Source of the DNA: JACQAP01 sp035548375
GTDB lineage: Bacteria; Pseudomonadota; Gammaproteobacteria; Burkholderiales; JACQAP01
Direction: 5' to 3'
Length of the DNA: 64,000 nt
NCBI GenBank assembly: GCA_035548375.1
Contig: DASZTG010000044.1
Span: forward strand, 1 to 64,000
Positions 6,865-14,990 of this stretch are shown piece by piece. Position 1 is the stretch's first letter. Each line of letters opens with the position of its first letter. The notes under the pieces were generated by a model. It worked only from the letters and a program-made list of their open reading frames with translations, was not told the origin of the DNA and made no database searches. Both the position numbers and the translations under genes were made by a program.

Positions 6865-7797
6865 AGCCTTGGAAGGTTTGCGCTTGGCCCGCGGATGCGC
6901 CTGGTCGTAGACCTTTGCCAGGTACTGGTAATCGAGGTGCGTATAAACCTGCGTCGTGGAGATGCTCGCATGCCCGAGCATCTCCTGCACCGCGCGCAAA
7001 TCGCCGCTGGATTGCAGCACGTGCGACGCGAACGAATGGCGCAGCATGTGCGGATGCACGTGGGCGGGCAGGCCCTGGCGGATGCCCCACGCCTTCAACC
7101 GGGACTGTACCGTGCGCGGGGAGATCGCCTCGCCGTGCCGGTTCACGAACAACGCTGGCTTGTCGGCTCCTGGCAGTGTGGCGCGCATGGATAGCCAGGC
7201 GTCCAGTGCCAGCAAGGCGTGGCGTCCGACCGGAACGATCCGCGTCTTGTTGCCCTTGCCGACGACGCGCACGGTGGCGTCCGCGCGGCTGACGTCGTTG
7301 CGTTCGAGCGAAGTCAGCTCGGAAAGCCGCAGCCCGGACGAGTACAACAGCTCGAACATCGCGCGATCGCGTACCGCAAGAGGATCATCCTGCTCGATGC
7401 TCACCAGCCGCGTGGCTTCGTCGGGCGAAAGCGTCCTGGGCAGGGCCTTCGGCGATTTCGGCGGCCGCACGCCGACGCAGGGGTTGCGCGTGTAGCCATG
7501 GTCGCGCGCGAGGTAGTCGAAGAAGCCGCGCCAGGCGGAGAGCATGCGCGAGAGTGACTTGCCGCCTAGCCCGCGGCCATGGAGTTGTGCGACAAATCGC
7601 CGGATTTCCTGGACCTGCAGGTCGCACAATTCGGCGCCGCGCGATTTCTCCAGCAGCATGCGCACGTCGCGGCCGTAACCGGCGGCGGTGTGCGCGGACA
7701 GGCGCCTTTCGCGGACCAGGTGCGCAAGGAAGGCGGTCAGGACGGCGGGTTCGGGCGCTGGCTCCGGGTTTGCGCGGGGCTTTTCGCTCGCGCGCAT
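6862..7797 (-). CDS. xerC: tyrosine recombinase XerC
   Basis: XerC works with XerD at dif to resolve chromosome dimers before division. The 311-residue protein has an N-terminal SAM-like core-binding domain (about 18-105) and a catalytic domain. The active-site set is visible: Arg in S-S-G-L-R-L-S-E-L, Lys in V-G-K-G-N-K-T-R, H-M-L-R-H, H in L-G-H-A-S, and the nucleophile Tyr in Q-V-Y-T-H. Context (DUF484 and dapF directly upstream in transcription, one base apart) matches the conserved chromosomal xerC locus rather than a mobile integrase. The C-terminal tail is basic (R-A-K-R-K-P-S-K-A). Confidence 0.95.
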   Translation of the reverse strand: MRASEKPRANPEPAPEPAVLTAFLAHLVRERRLSAHTAAGYGRDVRMLLEKSRGAELCDLQVQEIRRFVAQLHGRGLGGKSLSRMLSAWRGFFDYLARDHGYTRNPCVGVRPPKSPKALPRTLSPDEATRLVSIEQDDPLAVRDRAMFELLYSSGLRLSELTSLERNDVSRADATVRVVGKGNKTRIVPVGRHALLALDAWLSMRATLPGADKPALFVNRHGEAISPRTVQSRLKAWGIRQGLPAHVHPHMLRHSFASHVLQSSGDLRAVQEMLGHASISTTQVYTHLDYQYLAKVYDQAHPRAKRKPSKA

Positions 7798-8445
7798 CTA
7801 CAGGAATCGCGCCAGTGCGACGCTGACGAGTTCCCCGAGCCGCTTCAGGTAGAGCGTGCCCATCTCGGGATAGAAACGCTCCGGGTCTTCGCTCGCGAGC
7901 ACGAGCAGGCCGAACACCCTGTCGTCGCTGCGCAATGCGATGCAGGCAAAGGACTTCAGCAGGTCACCGGCCTCGCCGAACCAGCCGGCGGTCTCGAACA
8001 TGGGCTGGTGGCTGCAATAGGGCTGGGCCAGGCTGTCCGCGAAAACGCGCACCTCCTCGCTGCTGGGCGCGAACTCCGCCAGCGGCGGATGATCCCACTG
8101 GCTCCACAGGCGTATCGCCACGTGCGGTACCGCGAAATCCTCGCGCAGGTTGTAATGCAGCACCTGCAGCAGCGTCTCGACATTGGCCGGCTTCATCATC
8201 GCCAGCGCGGCGCGGTGCACGCGCTCGCCGATGGCATCGTTTTCCTCGCCGAACTCGACGAGCTCGCGCAGCTTGCCCTCGAGAACCTTGTTCTTCTCGC
8301 GCAGCGTGATGAGCTGCCTCTCGGATATCGGAATCGCGCGACCGCCGTGGGGATGCGGGATCGACATGTCGCCGATCATGTCGGCGTGGCTCTCGAAAAA
8401 TTCGGGATGGTCCTGCAGGTAGCGTGCGACGTCTTCTGGTCTCAT
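7798..8445 (-). CDS. DUF484 family protein (GAF-like)
   Basis: This 215-residue protein opens with D-V-A-R-Y-L-Q-D-H-P-E-F-F, the signature of the DUF484 family. A coiled-coil stretch follows (about 41-65, S-E-R-Q-L-I-T-L-R-E-K-N-K-V-L-E-G-K-L), then a GAF-like domain to the end. The molecular role is not established. Its conserved place between dapF and xerC is the main known property. It overlaps dapF by four bases and ends one base before xerC, so the three are one transcript. Confidence 0.9.
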   Translation of the reverse strand: MRPEDVARYLQDHPEFFESHADMIGDMSIPHPHGGRAIPISERQLITLREKNKVLEGKLRELVEFGEENDAIGERVHRAALAMMKPANVETLLQVLHYNLREDFAVPHVAIRLWSQWDHPPLAEFAPSSEEVRVFADSLAQPYCSHQPMFETAGWFGEAGDLLKSFACIALRSDDRVFGLLVLASEDPERFYPEMGTLYLKRLGELVSVALARFL

Positions 8446-9284
8446 TGCTTTCTCTGTAAATCGATCTCGCCTTCGAACACGGATTGTGCCGGCCCCGTCA
8501 TCGACACGGGCCGCCCTTCGCCCTCCCAGGCGATTTCCAGCGCGCCGCCGCGGGTTTCGACCGTTACCGGCGAATCGAGCATGCCGCGCGCGATGCCCGC
8601 GACGACCGCGGCGCAGGCGCCGGTCCCGCAGGACAGCGTCTCGCCCGCGCCGCGCTCGAACACTCGCAGTTTAATACGCCTGCGATCCACGATCTGCATG
8701 AATCCGGCATTGGTGCGCTCCGGAAATCGCGGGTGACGCTCGATCAGGGGGCCCTCGGACGACACTGGCGCGGCTTCGACGTCGGCCACGACCTGCACGG
8801 CGTGCGGATTACCCATGGACAGGGCAGAGACCTCTCGCTGGATCCCGTCGACGTCGAGCGGGTAGACCAGCGCGCGCGCGCCGGCGGAAAACGGGACTTT
8901 CGCCGGCTCGAACTCCGGGGCGCCCATGTTGACCGTCACGCGGCCGTCCTGTTCCAGCCGCGGCTCGATGATGCCGGAGCGCGTTTCCACGCGGATGGCC
9001 TTCTTCGAAGAAAGGCCCTTGTCGTGCACGTAGCGCACGAAGCAGCGCGCGCCGTTGCCGCACTGCCCGACTTCGCCGCCGTCCGCGTTGAAAATCCGGT
9101 AATAGAAGTCGGTGTCGGGCCGGCGTGGCGTTTCCACGACCAGCATCTGGTCGAAGCCGATGCCGACATGGCGCTCGGACAGCCTGCGAATCTCGCCGGC
9201 GTCGAGCGCCAGCGGCGCCGAGGTGGCATCGATGACGACGAAGTCGTTTCCGGCGCCGTGCATCTTGGTGAATTTGAGCTTCAA
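8442..9284 (-). CDS. dapF: diaminopimelate epimerase
   Basis: DapF converts LL- to meso-diaminopimelate, the last shared step toward lysine and the peptidoglycan cross-linking residue. The 280-residue protein starts M-K-L-K-F-T-K-M-H-G-A-G-N-D-F. It carries the two catalytic cysteines in G-Q-C-G-N-G-A-R-C-F (about residue 75) and S-C-G-T-G-A-C-A-A (about residue 220). Length and both motifs are normal. It lies 9 bases downstream of the GNAT gene. The meso-DAP product also feeds the Mpl recycling ligase encoded at 28336-29679. Confidence 0.97.
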   Translation of the reverse strand: MKLKFTKMHGAGNDFVVIDATSAPLALDAGEIRRLSERHVGIGFDQMLVVETPRRPDTDFYYRIFNADGGEVGQCGNGARCFVRYVHDKGLSSKKAIRVETRSGIIEPRLEQDGRVTVNMGAPEFEPAKVPFSAGARALVYPLDVDGIQREVSALSMGNPHAVQVVADVEAAPVSSEGPLIERHPRFPERTNAGFMQIVDRRRIKLRVFERGAGETLSCGTGACAAVVAGIARGMLDSPVTVETRGGALEIAWEGEGRPVSMTGPAQSVFEGEIDLQRKQ

Positions 9285-9293
9285 GTCCCGCCC

Positions 9294-9818
9294 TCAGGCC
9301 GCCAGCGACCGCGACATTACGTAGTCATCCATGAAGAAGCCGCCGCCGATGTCCACCTTGACGGTTTTCGCGACGACGAATCCCGTGCGCAGGTAGGCGG
9401 CGACCGAGCCGTGATTGTATTTGTTCACCTGCAGGTAGAGCGTATCCATGCCTTCACGCCTGGCCGCCGCGACCGCGTCCTCGATCAGTGCCGCGCCGTA
9501 ACCACGGCCGCGATAGAGCTGGTGCACATAGAGCTTGTCGAGCTTCATGCTCGCGGGCGCGGCGCCGCGCTCGAAGCTGGAGAATCCGCACAACACGCCT
9601 GCCGCCTCCGCCTTCTTCCACCACGCGCCGCCTTCGCGCAACTGCGCGCGGATCGCCTCCGGCACGTAACGCTGCGCGAGCATGTAGTTTATCTGTGCGA
9701 CCGTGATGATGCCCGGATAGTGCTGCATCCAGATTTCGCGCGCTAGCGCGCAGACCGGTTCGATGTCGGCGTCAATGACCGGCGTGATGCGCAAGTCCGT
9801 GGCGGCTGGCCTGTTCAT
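9294..9818 (-). CDS. GNAT family N-acetyltransferase
   Basis: This 174-residue GNAT-fold protein has the acetyl-CoA pyrophosphate loop Q-L-Y-R-G-R-G-Y-G-A-A-L-I near residue 100 and a C-terminal strand Y-L-R-T-G-F-V-V-A. It would transfer an acetyl group to an amine; the substrate cannot be predicted. The start MNRPAATDLR at 9818 overlaps the stop of the CoA-binding protein gene in an ATGA, which fixes the start. It belongs to the dapF operon by spacing. Confidence 0.88.
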   Translation of the reverse strand: MNRPAATDLRITPVIDADIEPVCALAREIWMQHYPGIITVAQINYMLAQRYVPEAIRAQLREGGAWWKKAEAAGVLCGFSSFERGAAPASMKLDKLYVHQLYRGRGYGAALIEDAVAAARREGMDTLYLQVNKYNHGSVAAYLRTGFVVAKTVKVDIGGGFFMDDYVMSRSLAA

Positions 9819-10228
9819 GCGCAGATCGAATTCAAGTCGCGCCAGATGCAGCGATCCATGACGACTTCGATGCCGCCCGCTCGCGCTCGCTCGGCCTGGG
9901 CCTCGTTGACGATGCCCTCCTGGATCCACAGACGCGACAACCCGAGCCGCAGGCAATCGTCGACGATGGGCGCAATCTGCTCGGCGGCGCGAAACACGTT
10001 CACGAGATCGACGGGCTCGCTGATGTCGCCCAGCCTGGCGTAGGCCTTTTCGCCGAGAACCTCCGCGACCAGCGGCCGGACCGGGATGATGCGGTAGCCC
10101 TTCTCCCTCAGCGCGCGGGCGATCCTGTGGCTGGGACGCGTCGGCCGGGGCGAAAGCCCGACCACGGCGATGGTCCTGACCTGCTTCAGCAGCGCGCAAA
10201 TCGCGCCCGCTTCCGGATTGGAGAACAT
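9815..10228 (-). CDS. CoA-binding protein (YccU-like)
   Basis: This 137-residue Rossmann-fold protein of the CoA-binding family has T-I-A-V-V-G-L-S-P-R-P-T-R-P-S-H near residue 18, then G-Y-R-I-I-P-V-R-P and a late L-W-I-Q-E-G-I-V-N. Family members bind CoA in structures, but no biological role is agreed. The ATG at 10228 was chosen because it lies just before the conserved core. The gene sits 26 bases after the acyltransferase gene and overlaps the GNAT gene. Confidence 0.85.
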   Translation of the reverse strand: MFSNPEAGAICALLKQVRTIAVVGLSPRPTRPSHRIARALREKGYRIIPVRPLVAEVLGEKAYARLGDISEPVDLVNVFRAAEQIAPIVDDCLRLGLSRLWIQEGIVNEAQAERARAGGIEVVMDRCIWRDLNSICA

Positions 10229-10254
10229 CGGCGCCTTCGGATGATCCGTCGCAT

Positions 10255-11121
10255 TCAATAGAGTCTTGCCTCGCCGGGCGGCCGCGTCTTGAAGCGCTTG
10301 TGCAGCCAGTAGTACTGCTCGGGCATTTCGCGCGCGCGCTCCTCGATGAAGGCATTCATGCGCCGCGTGTCTTCCTCGAGGCTTGCGCCGGGAAAATTCT
10401 CCCAGGGCGGATAGTAGCGGCAGACATAGCCTTGCGCGCCGGGCAGTTGGCTGGCGATGCACGGCACCACGCGCGCTCCGGTCAGGCGCGCCAGCCGCGA
10501 TAGTGCCGGTACCGTGGCCGCCTGCACGCCGAAGAAGGGCACGAACACCGAATCCCTGGCACCGAGGTCCATGTCCGGCAGGTAGTAAAAGCCGCCGTTC
10601 TTGCGCAGGTGGCGGATCACGGATCGCAACCCGTCCTGGCGCGAGACCAGCACGCTTTCGCCGAAGCGCGTGCGCCCGTGCAGCAGGATGCGATCGAGCA
10701 CGGGATTCTTCTGGTGGGAATACATCGACATCATGCTCCACTCCATCGAGCTGCGGATGCCACCCATGTCGAGGCCGACGAAATGCGGGACCAGCACGAT
10801 CAGCGGTTCGCGGCCGAGACAATCGTCGACGTTTTCGCGGCCTTCGATTTTCACAAGGCGGCGGATGCGCTTCTCGCTTCCCCACCACAGGATGCCGTGC
10901 TCGAGCACGGTACGGCCGAAGGCGCGAAAGTGGCGGCGCGACAGCTTTTCGCGATCGCGATCGGGCATGTCGGGAAAGCACAGGCGCAGGTTGGTGCGCA
11001 CCACCCGGCGACGCTCCCACGCGATCCAGTAGATCAACATGCCCAGTCCCATGCCGACCGGTGCCAGCAGGCGAAGCGGCAGCAGGCCCAGCAGCCAGAA
11101 CAAGGCGAGAGCGAACCTCAC
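10255..11121 (-). CDS. lipid A biosynthesis-type lauroyl/lysophospholipid acyltransferase (LpxL/HtrB family), paralogue 2
   Basis: This 288-residue inner-membrane acyltransferase has a hydrophobic N-terminus (R-F-A-L-A-L-F-W-L-L-G-L-L-P-L), the catalytic H-x4-D motif (V-P-H-F-V-G-L-D) near residue 115, and C-terminal Y-Y-W-L-H-K-R-F-K. Such enzymes add secondary acyl chains to Kdo2-lipid IVA, or act on related lysolipids. A GTG start at 11121 is preferred: it overlaps the stop of the upstream paralogue (GTGA) and starts at the membrane anchor, while the upstream ATG would add a polar 27-residue tail. Confidence 0.88.
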   Translation of the reverse strand: MRFALALFWLLGLLPLRLLAPVGMGLGMLIYWIAWERRRVVRTNLRLCFPDMPDRDREKLSRRHFRAFGRTVLEHGILWWGSEKRIRRLVKIEGRENVDDCLGREPLIVLVPHFVGLDMGGIRSSMEWSMMSMYSHQKNPVLDRILLHGRTRFGESVLVSRQDGLRSVIRHLRKNGGFYYLPDMDLGARDSVFVPFFGVQAATVPALSRLARLTGARVVPCIASQLPGAQGYVCRYYPPWENFPGASLEEDTRRMNAFIEERAREMPEQYYWLHKRFKTRPPGEARLY

Positions 11122-12005
11122 CGTGTTTCCCCACCTGTCGCAGCCGCATTCGCGCCCGGCGGCGCGACGCCCGACGGAACCTTGTAGCGGTTGTAGCTCC
11201 ACAGGTATTGGGCAGGCTCGATCGCCACCATGCGCTCGATCGCCGCATTGAGCGCGCGCGCGCCATTAGGCCCGGACGGATCGCCCTCGAATTTTTCGAA
11301 GTGGATTTCATAGCCGCCGCCGCGCGGAAGCCGCACCGCGGCAGCCATCAGGATGGTCGCGCCGGTCGCCGCGACGAGCTTGCCCACCAGGGTCATGGTG
11401 TAGGCCGGCCGGCCGAAAAAATCCGCCCATACGCCTTCGCCGTTTGCGGGCACCTGGTCGGGGAGAATGCCCACGGCGTCGCCGCGTCGCAGCGCCTTCA
11501 GCAGCAGGCGCACGCCGCCAAGATTGGCCGGTGCGAGCTGTACGCGATCACGGCCGCGTCCCGCGTCGATGATCGGCTGCAGGATGGGTTTTCTCGGTGG
11601 CCTGTACAGCACGGTAATGGGACGTCGCTGTGCGGCCCAAAGCGCGGCGGCGTCGAAGCAACCCAGGTGCGGCGTCAGGTAGATGAGGCCGCGGCCGCGC
11701 TGCTCGGCCTCTTCCACCAGCGACATCGGACCGGCTCGCACGATCATCCGCACCACCGGTGCGACCGGCTTGAACCAGACCGGCACGAGTTCGGCGCCCG
11801 CCTTGCCCGACTCGGAAATATTTCGATGCAGGATGCGCCGGAATGCTGCCTCCGTCGGGCACAACCCGCTTTGCCGGAGGTTTTCGCGCAATCGTGAAGC
11901 GTAGGTGCCGGAGAGCAGGTAGACCATCCAGCCGAGCGCGCCACCCACGGCGTGGATCCAGGAGAGCGGCAGTTTCGCCAGTTGCCGCAACAACCCTATG
12001 AGCAT
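11118..12005 (-). CDS. lipid A biosynthesis-type acyltransferase (LpxL/HtrB family), paralogue 1
   Basis: This 295-residue member of the same family as its neighbour is clearly diverged from it. The N-terminal hydrophobic stretch is followed by G-T-Y-A-S-R-L-R-E-N-L, the catalytic H-x4-D as T-P-H-L-G-C-F-D near residue 112, and G-V-W-A-D-F-F-G-R-P-A-Y-T, typical of the LpxL/LpxM group. The two genes probably add different secondary acyl chains to lipid A. It starts 100 bases from the divergent metK and appears to head the minus-strand run down to xerC. Confidence 0.9.
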   Translation of the reverse strand: MLIGLLRQLAKLPLSWIHAVGGALGWMVYLLSGTYASRLRENLRQSGLCPTEAAFRRILHRNISESGKAGAELVPVWFKPVAPVVRMIVRAGPMSLVEEAEQRGRGLIYLTPHLGCFDAAALWAAQRRPITVLYRPPRKPILQPIIDAGRGRDRVQLAPANLGGVRLLLKALRRGDAVGILPDQVPANGEGVWADFFGRPAYTMTLVGKLVAATGATILMAAAVRLPRGGGYEIHFEKFEGDPSGPNGARALNAAIERMVAIEPAQYLWSYNRYKVPSGVAPPGANAAATGGETR

Positions 12006-12026
12006 GAACTTGTTGGATTTTCCGTT

Positions 12027-12055
12027 TTGTTCTTTTAGCGGCTTTTTGCTATTCT
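12027..12055 (+). promoter_or_regulatory. candidate sigma-70 promoter of metK
   Basis: TTGTTC at 12027-12032 and TATTCT at 12050-12055 are separated by 17 bases. This places a transcription start near 12062, about 44 bases before the metK ATG. It is the best pair in the 100-base divergent gap. No SAM riboswitch is recognised here, in contrast to the SAH riboswitch before ahcY. Confidence 0.4.
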
Positions 12056-12105
12056 GGACGACCCTGCTTCCACCAAACCCGCTTCAATCAAATCGAAGAT
12101 TCCCG

Positions 12106-13284
12106 ATGAACGATTTTCTCTTCACTTCCGAATCGGTTTCCGAAGGCCACCCGGACAAGGTCGCGGACCAGATTTCCGACGCCGTGCTGGATGCCATCTT
12201 AACCCAGGACAAATTCGCCCGAGTAGCGGCCGAAACGCTCGTCAACACCGGACTCGTGGTCATGGCAGGTGAAATCACCACGAACGCCGTCGTGGACTTC
12301 CAGCAAGTCGCGCGCGAGACGATCAAGCGCATCGGCTATGACAACACCGACTACGGCATCGACTACCGCGGTTGCGCGGTGCTGGTGGCCTACGACAAGC
12401 AATCTCCCGACATCGCGCAGGGCGTGGACAAGGCGCAGGACGATCCGCTGAATCAGGGCGCAGGCGACCAGGGCCTGATGTTCGGCTACGCCTGCGACGA
12501 AACCCCGGTGCTGATGCCGCTGCCGATCTACCTGTCGCATCGGCTGGTCGAGCGCCAGTCCGAACTGCGCCGCGACGGGCGCCTGCCCTGGCTGCGGCCG
12601 GATGCGAAGTCCCAGGTCACCATTCGCTACGTGAACGGCAAGCCCGACTCGATCGACACCGTCGTGCTGTCCACGCAGCATTCTCCTGACATCTCGCTGG
12701 AAAAAATCCGCGAAGCCGTGGTCGAGGAAATCGTCAAGCCGGTCCTGCCGAAAAACCTCGTGAAGGGCGAGATCAAGTTCCTGGTCAATCCGACGGGGCG
12801 CTTCGTCGTGGGCGGCCCACAGGGCGATTGCGGCCTGACCGGTCGAAAGATCATTGTCGATACTTATGGCGGCGCAGCCCCGCACGGCGGCGGCGCGTTT
12901 TCCGGCAAGGATCCGTCGAAGGTCGATCGCTCCGCGGCGTATGCCGCGCGCTACGTGGCGAAGAACATCGTCGCGGCCGGACTTGCGACCAAGTGCCAGA
13001 TCCAGGTTTCCTATGCGATCGGCGTGGCGAAACCGACCAGCGTCATGGTCACGACGTTCGGCACCGGCAAGATTGCCGACGACAAGATCGCGCAACTCGT
13101 ACAGAAGCACTTCGACCTGCGTCCGAAGGGCATCCTCGCGATGCTGAACTTGCTGCGCCCCATTTACCAGAAGACCGCCGCCTACGGGCACTTCGGCCGC
13201 GACGAGCCGGAATTCTCGTGGGAAAATTTGGACAAAGTAGAGTTGTTGAAATCCGAGGCAGGGATCAAAAAAGCTGCGGCGTAA
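12106..13284 (+). CDS. metK: methionine adenosyltransferase (SAM synthetase)
   Basis: MetK makes S-adenosylmethionine from methionine and ATP. The 392-residue product begins M-N-D-F-L-F-T-S-E-S-V-S-E-G-H-P-D-K and contains G-A-G-D-Q-G-L-M-F-G-Y-A and G-G-A-A-P-H-G-G-G-A-F-S-G-K-D, the ATP and methionine/phosphate loops. An earlier in-frame start at 11998 was rejected because the 36 extra residues are not family-like and overlap the divergent gene. The last 18 codons (13231-13284) are repeated three more times downstream. An intrinsic terminator lies at 13715-13740. With ahcY and metF it forms the methyl cycle. Confidence 0.97.
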   Translation: MNDFLFTSESVSEGHPDKVADQISDAVLDAILTQDKFARVAAETLVNTGLVVMAGEITTNAVVDFQQVARETIKRIGYDNTDYGIDYRGCAVLVAYDKQSPDIAQGVDKAQDDPLNQGAGDQGLMFGYACDETPVLMPLPIYLSHRLVERQSELRRDGRLPWLRPDAKSQVTIRYVNGKPDSIDTVVLSTQHSPDISLEKIREAVVEEIVKPVLPKNLVKGEIKFLVNPTGRFVVGGPQGDCGLTGRKIIVDTYGGAAPHGGGAFSGKDPSKVDRSAAYAARYVAKNIVAAGLATKCQIQVSYAIGVAKPTSVMVTTFGTGKIADDKIAQLVQKHFDLRPKGILAMLNLLRPIYQKTAAYGHFGRDEPEFSWENLDKVELLKSEAGIKKAAA

Positions 13285-13653
13285 CACGGGCCAAGGTCCA
13301 AATTTCAGTGGAGACTCACGTTTGCGAATGCCAATGTGACGTCGGAGCTAAAACCGCACAAAGTCGAACTCCTGAAGTCGGAGGCCGGCATCAAGAAGGC
13401 CGCCGCGTAAGGAGTGAGGATCGAGGTTTCAGTGAAGACTCATGTTTGCGAAAGCCAATGTGATGTCGGAGCTAAAACTTAGGACAAAGTGGAGTTGTTG
13501 AAATCCGAGGCGGGAATTAAAAAAACCGCGGCGTAACGCGGGCCAAGGTCCAAATTTCAGTGAAGACTCACGTTTGCGAAAGCCAATGTGACGTCGGAGC
13601 TAAAACCGCACAAAGTCGAACTCCTTAAAGCGGAAGCCGGCATCAAGAATGAG
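13231..13653 (+). repeat. metK: 126-bp tandem array of metK 3' ends (A-B-A-B order)
   Basis: The last 18 codons of metK (D-K-V-E-L-L-K-S-E-A-G-I-K-K-A-A-A-stop, 13231-13284) recur at 13357-13410, 13483-13536 and, with a changed end, at 13609-13653. The spacing is exactly 126 bases each time. Copies 1 and 3 share one codon set (GTA/G-GAG-TTG-TTG); copies 2 and 4 share another (GTC-GAA-CTC-CT). Between A and B types the peptide is nearly the same, apart from the first residue, while codons differ synonymously. The 72-base spacers share TTTCAGTGRAGACTCA, TTTGCGAA and GTCGGAGCTAAAAC. A 24-codon frame (GTG at 13336) covers copy 2. Only copy 1 belongs to a full gene. Confidence 0.85.
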
Positions 13654-13714
13654 GGTCAAGCAATAGCTTCGTCATGTGAAACGCGACGGATCGGCAGTGA
13701 AGAAATCAAACTTG

Positions 13715-13740
13715 AAGGGAGGTCGGGTACCTCCCTTTTT
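13715..13740 (+). terminator. intrinsic terminator downstream of the metK repeat array
   Basis: A 9-bp stem, AAGGGAGGT (13715-13723) and ACCTCCCTT (13729-13737), with loop CGGGT, is followed by a T run (13736-13740 and again 13743-13747). It would end transcription from metK after the array and before the phosphoribosyltransferase remnant. Confidence 0.8.
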
Positions 13741-13788
13741 CGTTTTTCTCTTGCCCTGGAACTGGGTGGACAGAGCCCATAATTAACC

Positions 13789-14510
13789 ATGGCAATCGAG
13801 AAACCTGTGCGGACCGAATGGAACGCATTTCCCGACGTGTTGATCCATGCGCAGGAAAGCGTCGTAAAAAAGCATGCAGACTATCGAGCAGCGAAGGCGG
13901 GTGAAATCGATGCTGCACGGCGCCTCGTGGAGGACACGATGAACGAAAAGAGCGTCGCTGCCGCGGGGGGATTGCTCGCGGGCTCGAACGCAATGATCGC
14001 TTCCGTGCATGCACGAGAAGCAGAAGGCATCAACCGGATTCCGGCAATCCTTGCCGAGGTACTAGGCGAGCGTTTGGGCCTGCAGGCCGAGGAAAGCGTG
14101 GTGCAGATCAATCGAAGCGGCCATACCGGGGCGGATGGGTACCGGCCCACCCTGCGCTTTTTGACGGTGAAGTGGAGCAGGGCAGAACATACTTTCTTGT
14201 TGATGACTTTGTCGGTCAAGGCGGGACACTGGCCAATCTCAAGGGTTTTATTGAAGCCCGGGGCGGAATCGCGGTCTTGGCATCGACATTGACGGGAAAG
14301 CCCTACTCCGCGAAACTGACTCTTGAACAGGCAACTTTGGAAGCATTGCGAGCGAAACATGGCGACGGATTGGAAAGCTGGTGGAAAGAGGCATTCGGCT
14401 ACGGATTCGAGCTCCTCACAGAATCGGAAGCCCGCTACCTTGAGAGAGCAGACGACGCTCAGCTCATCCGAGATCGCATCATTGCGGCAAGACAAGCGAA
14501 CAACGATTGA
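13789..14510 (+). pseudogene. type I phosphoribosyltransferase-like gene, frameshifted
   Basis: Two overlapping frames make one protein of about 241 residues. From 13789 the first frame runs M-A-I-E-K-P-V-R-T-E-W-N-A-F through S-G-H-T-G-A-D-G-Y-R-P-T-L-R-F. From about 14160 the second frame runs F-D-G-E-V-E-Q-G-R-T-Y-F-L-V-D-D-F-V-G-Q-G-G-T-L, the PRPP-binding loop, to the stop at 14510. The junction is a TTTTT tract (14158-14162); one extra T would restore R-F-F-D-G-E. It is a recent frameshift, a sequencing error, or slippage. The patch is visibly less GC-rich than its neighbours and separates metK from ahcY, suggesting acquired DNA. The nucleobase substrate is unknown. Confidence 0.7.
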
Positions 14511-14870
14511 AAAGGCCAAATCCGCAAAGCGATGATCGAAGCGGGAGTGGTGCGTCGTACCGGAAATTGAATGAACTAAAGGGCCCGAATTGGGCCTTTT
14601 GCATTTTTGACTCTAGTCCAAGCCTGGCAACTGGTGCCATGCTGGAAAGAGACGCGCCGCTGAACGACGTAGACATTGTCGCGAGTGTCTTTGCTGGCAG
14701 GATCGGGCTCGGGTACTGCCAGCAGCCGGCAAAGCTTCTTGAAAAAAACGTGGTGTGACAGCCATGTCGGCAAAGTCTGCACCACGGAACAGCCATACCA
14801 AAACTATCCGGACTTTGCCTCTGGCTCCCGCTGCTGTAGCCATTATCCGGCCCACTTTTCACACGACTTC
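14511..14870. other. stretch without a recognisable gene
   Basis: Between the phosphoribosyltransferase remnant and the ahcY leader no reading frame resembles a known protein. Short frames such as 14507-14758 (+) have no homology I recognise. The stretch holds one hairpin terminator (14578-14605). Base composition is closer to the remnant than to the flanking housekeeping genes, so it is probably the tail of the same acquired patch. Confidence 0.5.
14578..14605 (+). terminator. intrinsic terminator after the phosphoribosyltransferase remnant
   Basis: AAAGGGCCC (14578-14586) pairs with GGGCCTTT (14592-14599) with one bulged G and loop GAATT. It is followed by a T-rich tail (TTTTGCATTTTT). Confidence 0.7.
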
Positions 14871-14884
14871 CCCGAGTCTATAAT
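14856..14884 (+). promoter_or_regulatory. sigma-70 promoter of the ahcY leader
   Basis: A perfect TATAAT at 14879-14884 has TTTTCA at 14856-14861, 17 bases upstream. Transcription would start near 14891, immediately before the SAH riboswitch aptamer, as expected for a riboswitch leader. Confidence 0.65.
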
Positions 14885-14892
14885 CGCGTTTC

Positions 14893-14990
14893 GCTGAGGA
14901 GCGCTGCGACCCTGAATCGACGGGCCAGGCTCAGCAAACGATCCAACGGCGCTCACAATCCTTCAACCGGTTGTGAGCGCCGTTTCCATT
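14893..14990 (+). ncRNA. SAH riboswitch with overlapping terminator hairpin, upstream of ahcY
   Basis: The leader contains the SAH riboswitch signature: GAGGAGCGCTGCGAC at 14896-14910, GGGCCAGGCTCAG at 14922-14934 and AACGGCGCTCAC at 14945-14956. P1 would pair GAGCGC (14899-14904) with GCGCTC (14949-14954). The same 3' strand is also the left arm of a perfect 14-bp hairpin (14945-14958 with 14971-14984) followed by a T-containing tail. The two folds exclude each other, so SAH binding should prevent the terminator and switch ahcY on. This matches the known activating behaviour of the family, in which SAH induces its own hydrolase. Confidence 0.9.

Noticed and set aside
6862..7797. Integrase marking a mobile island
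   Set aside because: Conserved dapF-DUF484-xerC context and full XerC motifs show the chromosomal dimer-resolution recombinase.
11998..12105. SAM riboswitch in the metK leader
   Set aside because: The leader is about 44 bases from the likely start site and shows none of the SAM-I, SAM-II or SAM/SAH aptamer segments.
13231..13653. Possible CRISPR-like or minisatellite array after metK
   Set aside because: Four 126-base units whose conserved part is coding sequence for the metK C-terminus; spacers are also conserved, unlike CRISPR spacers.
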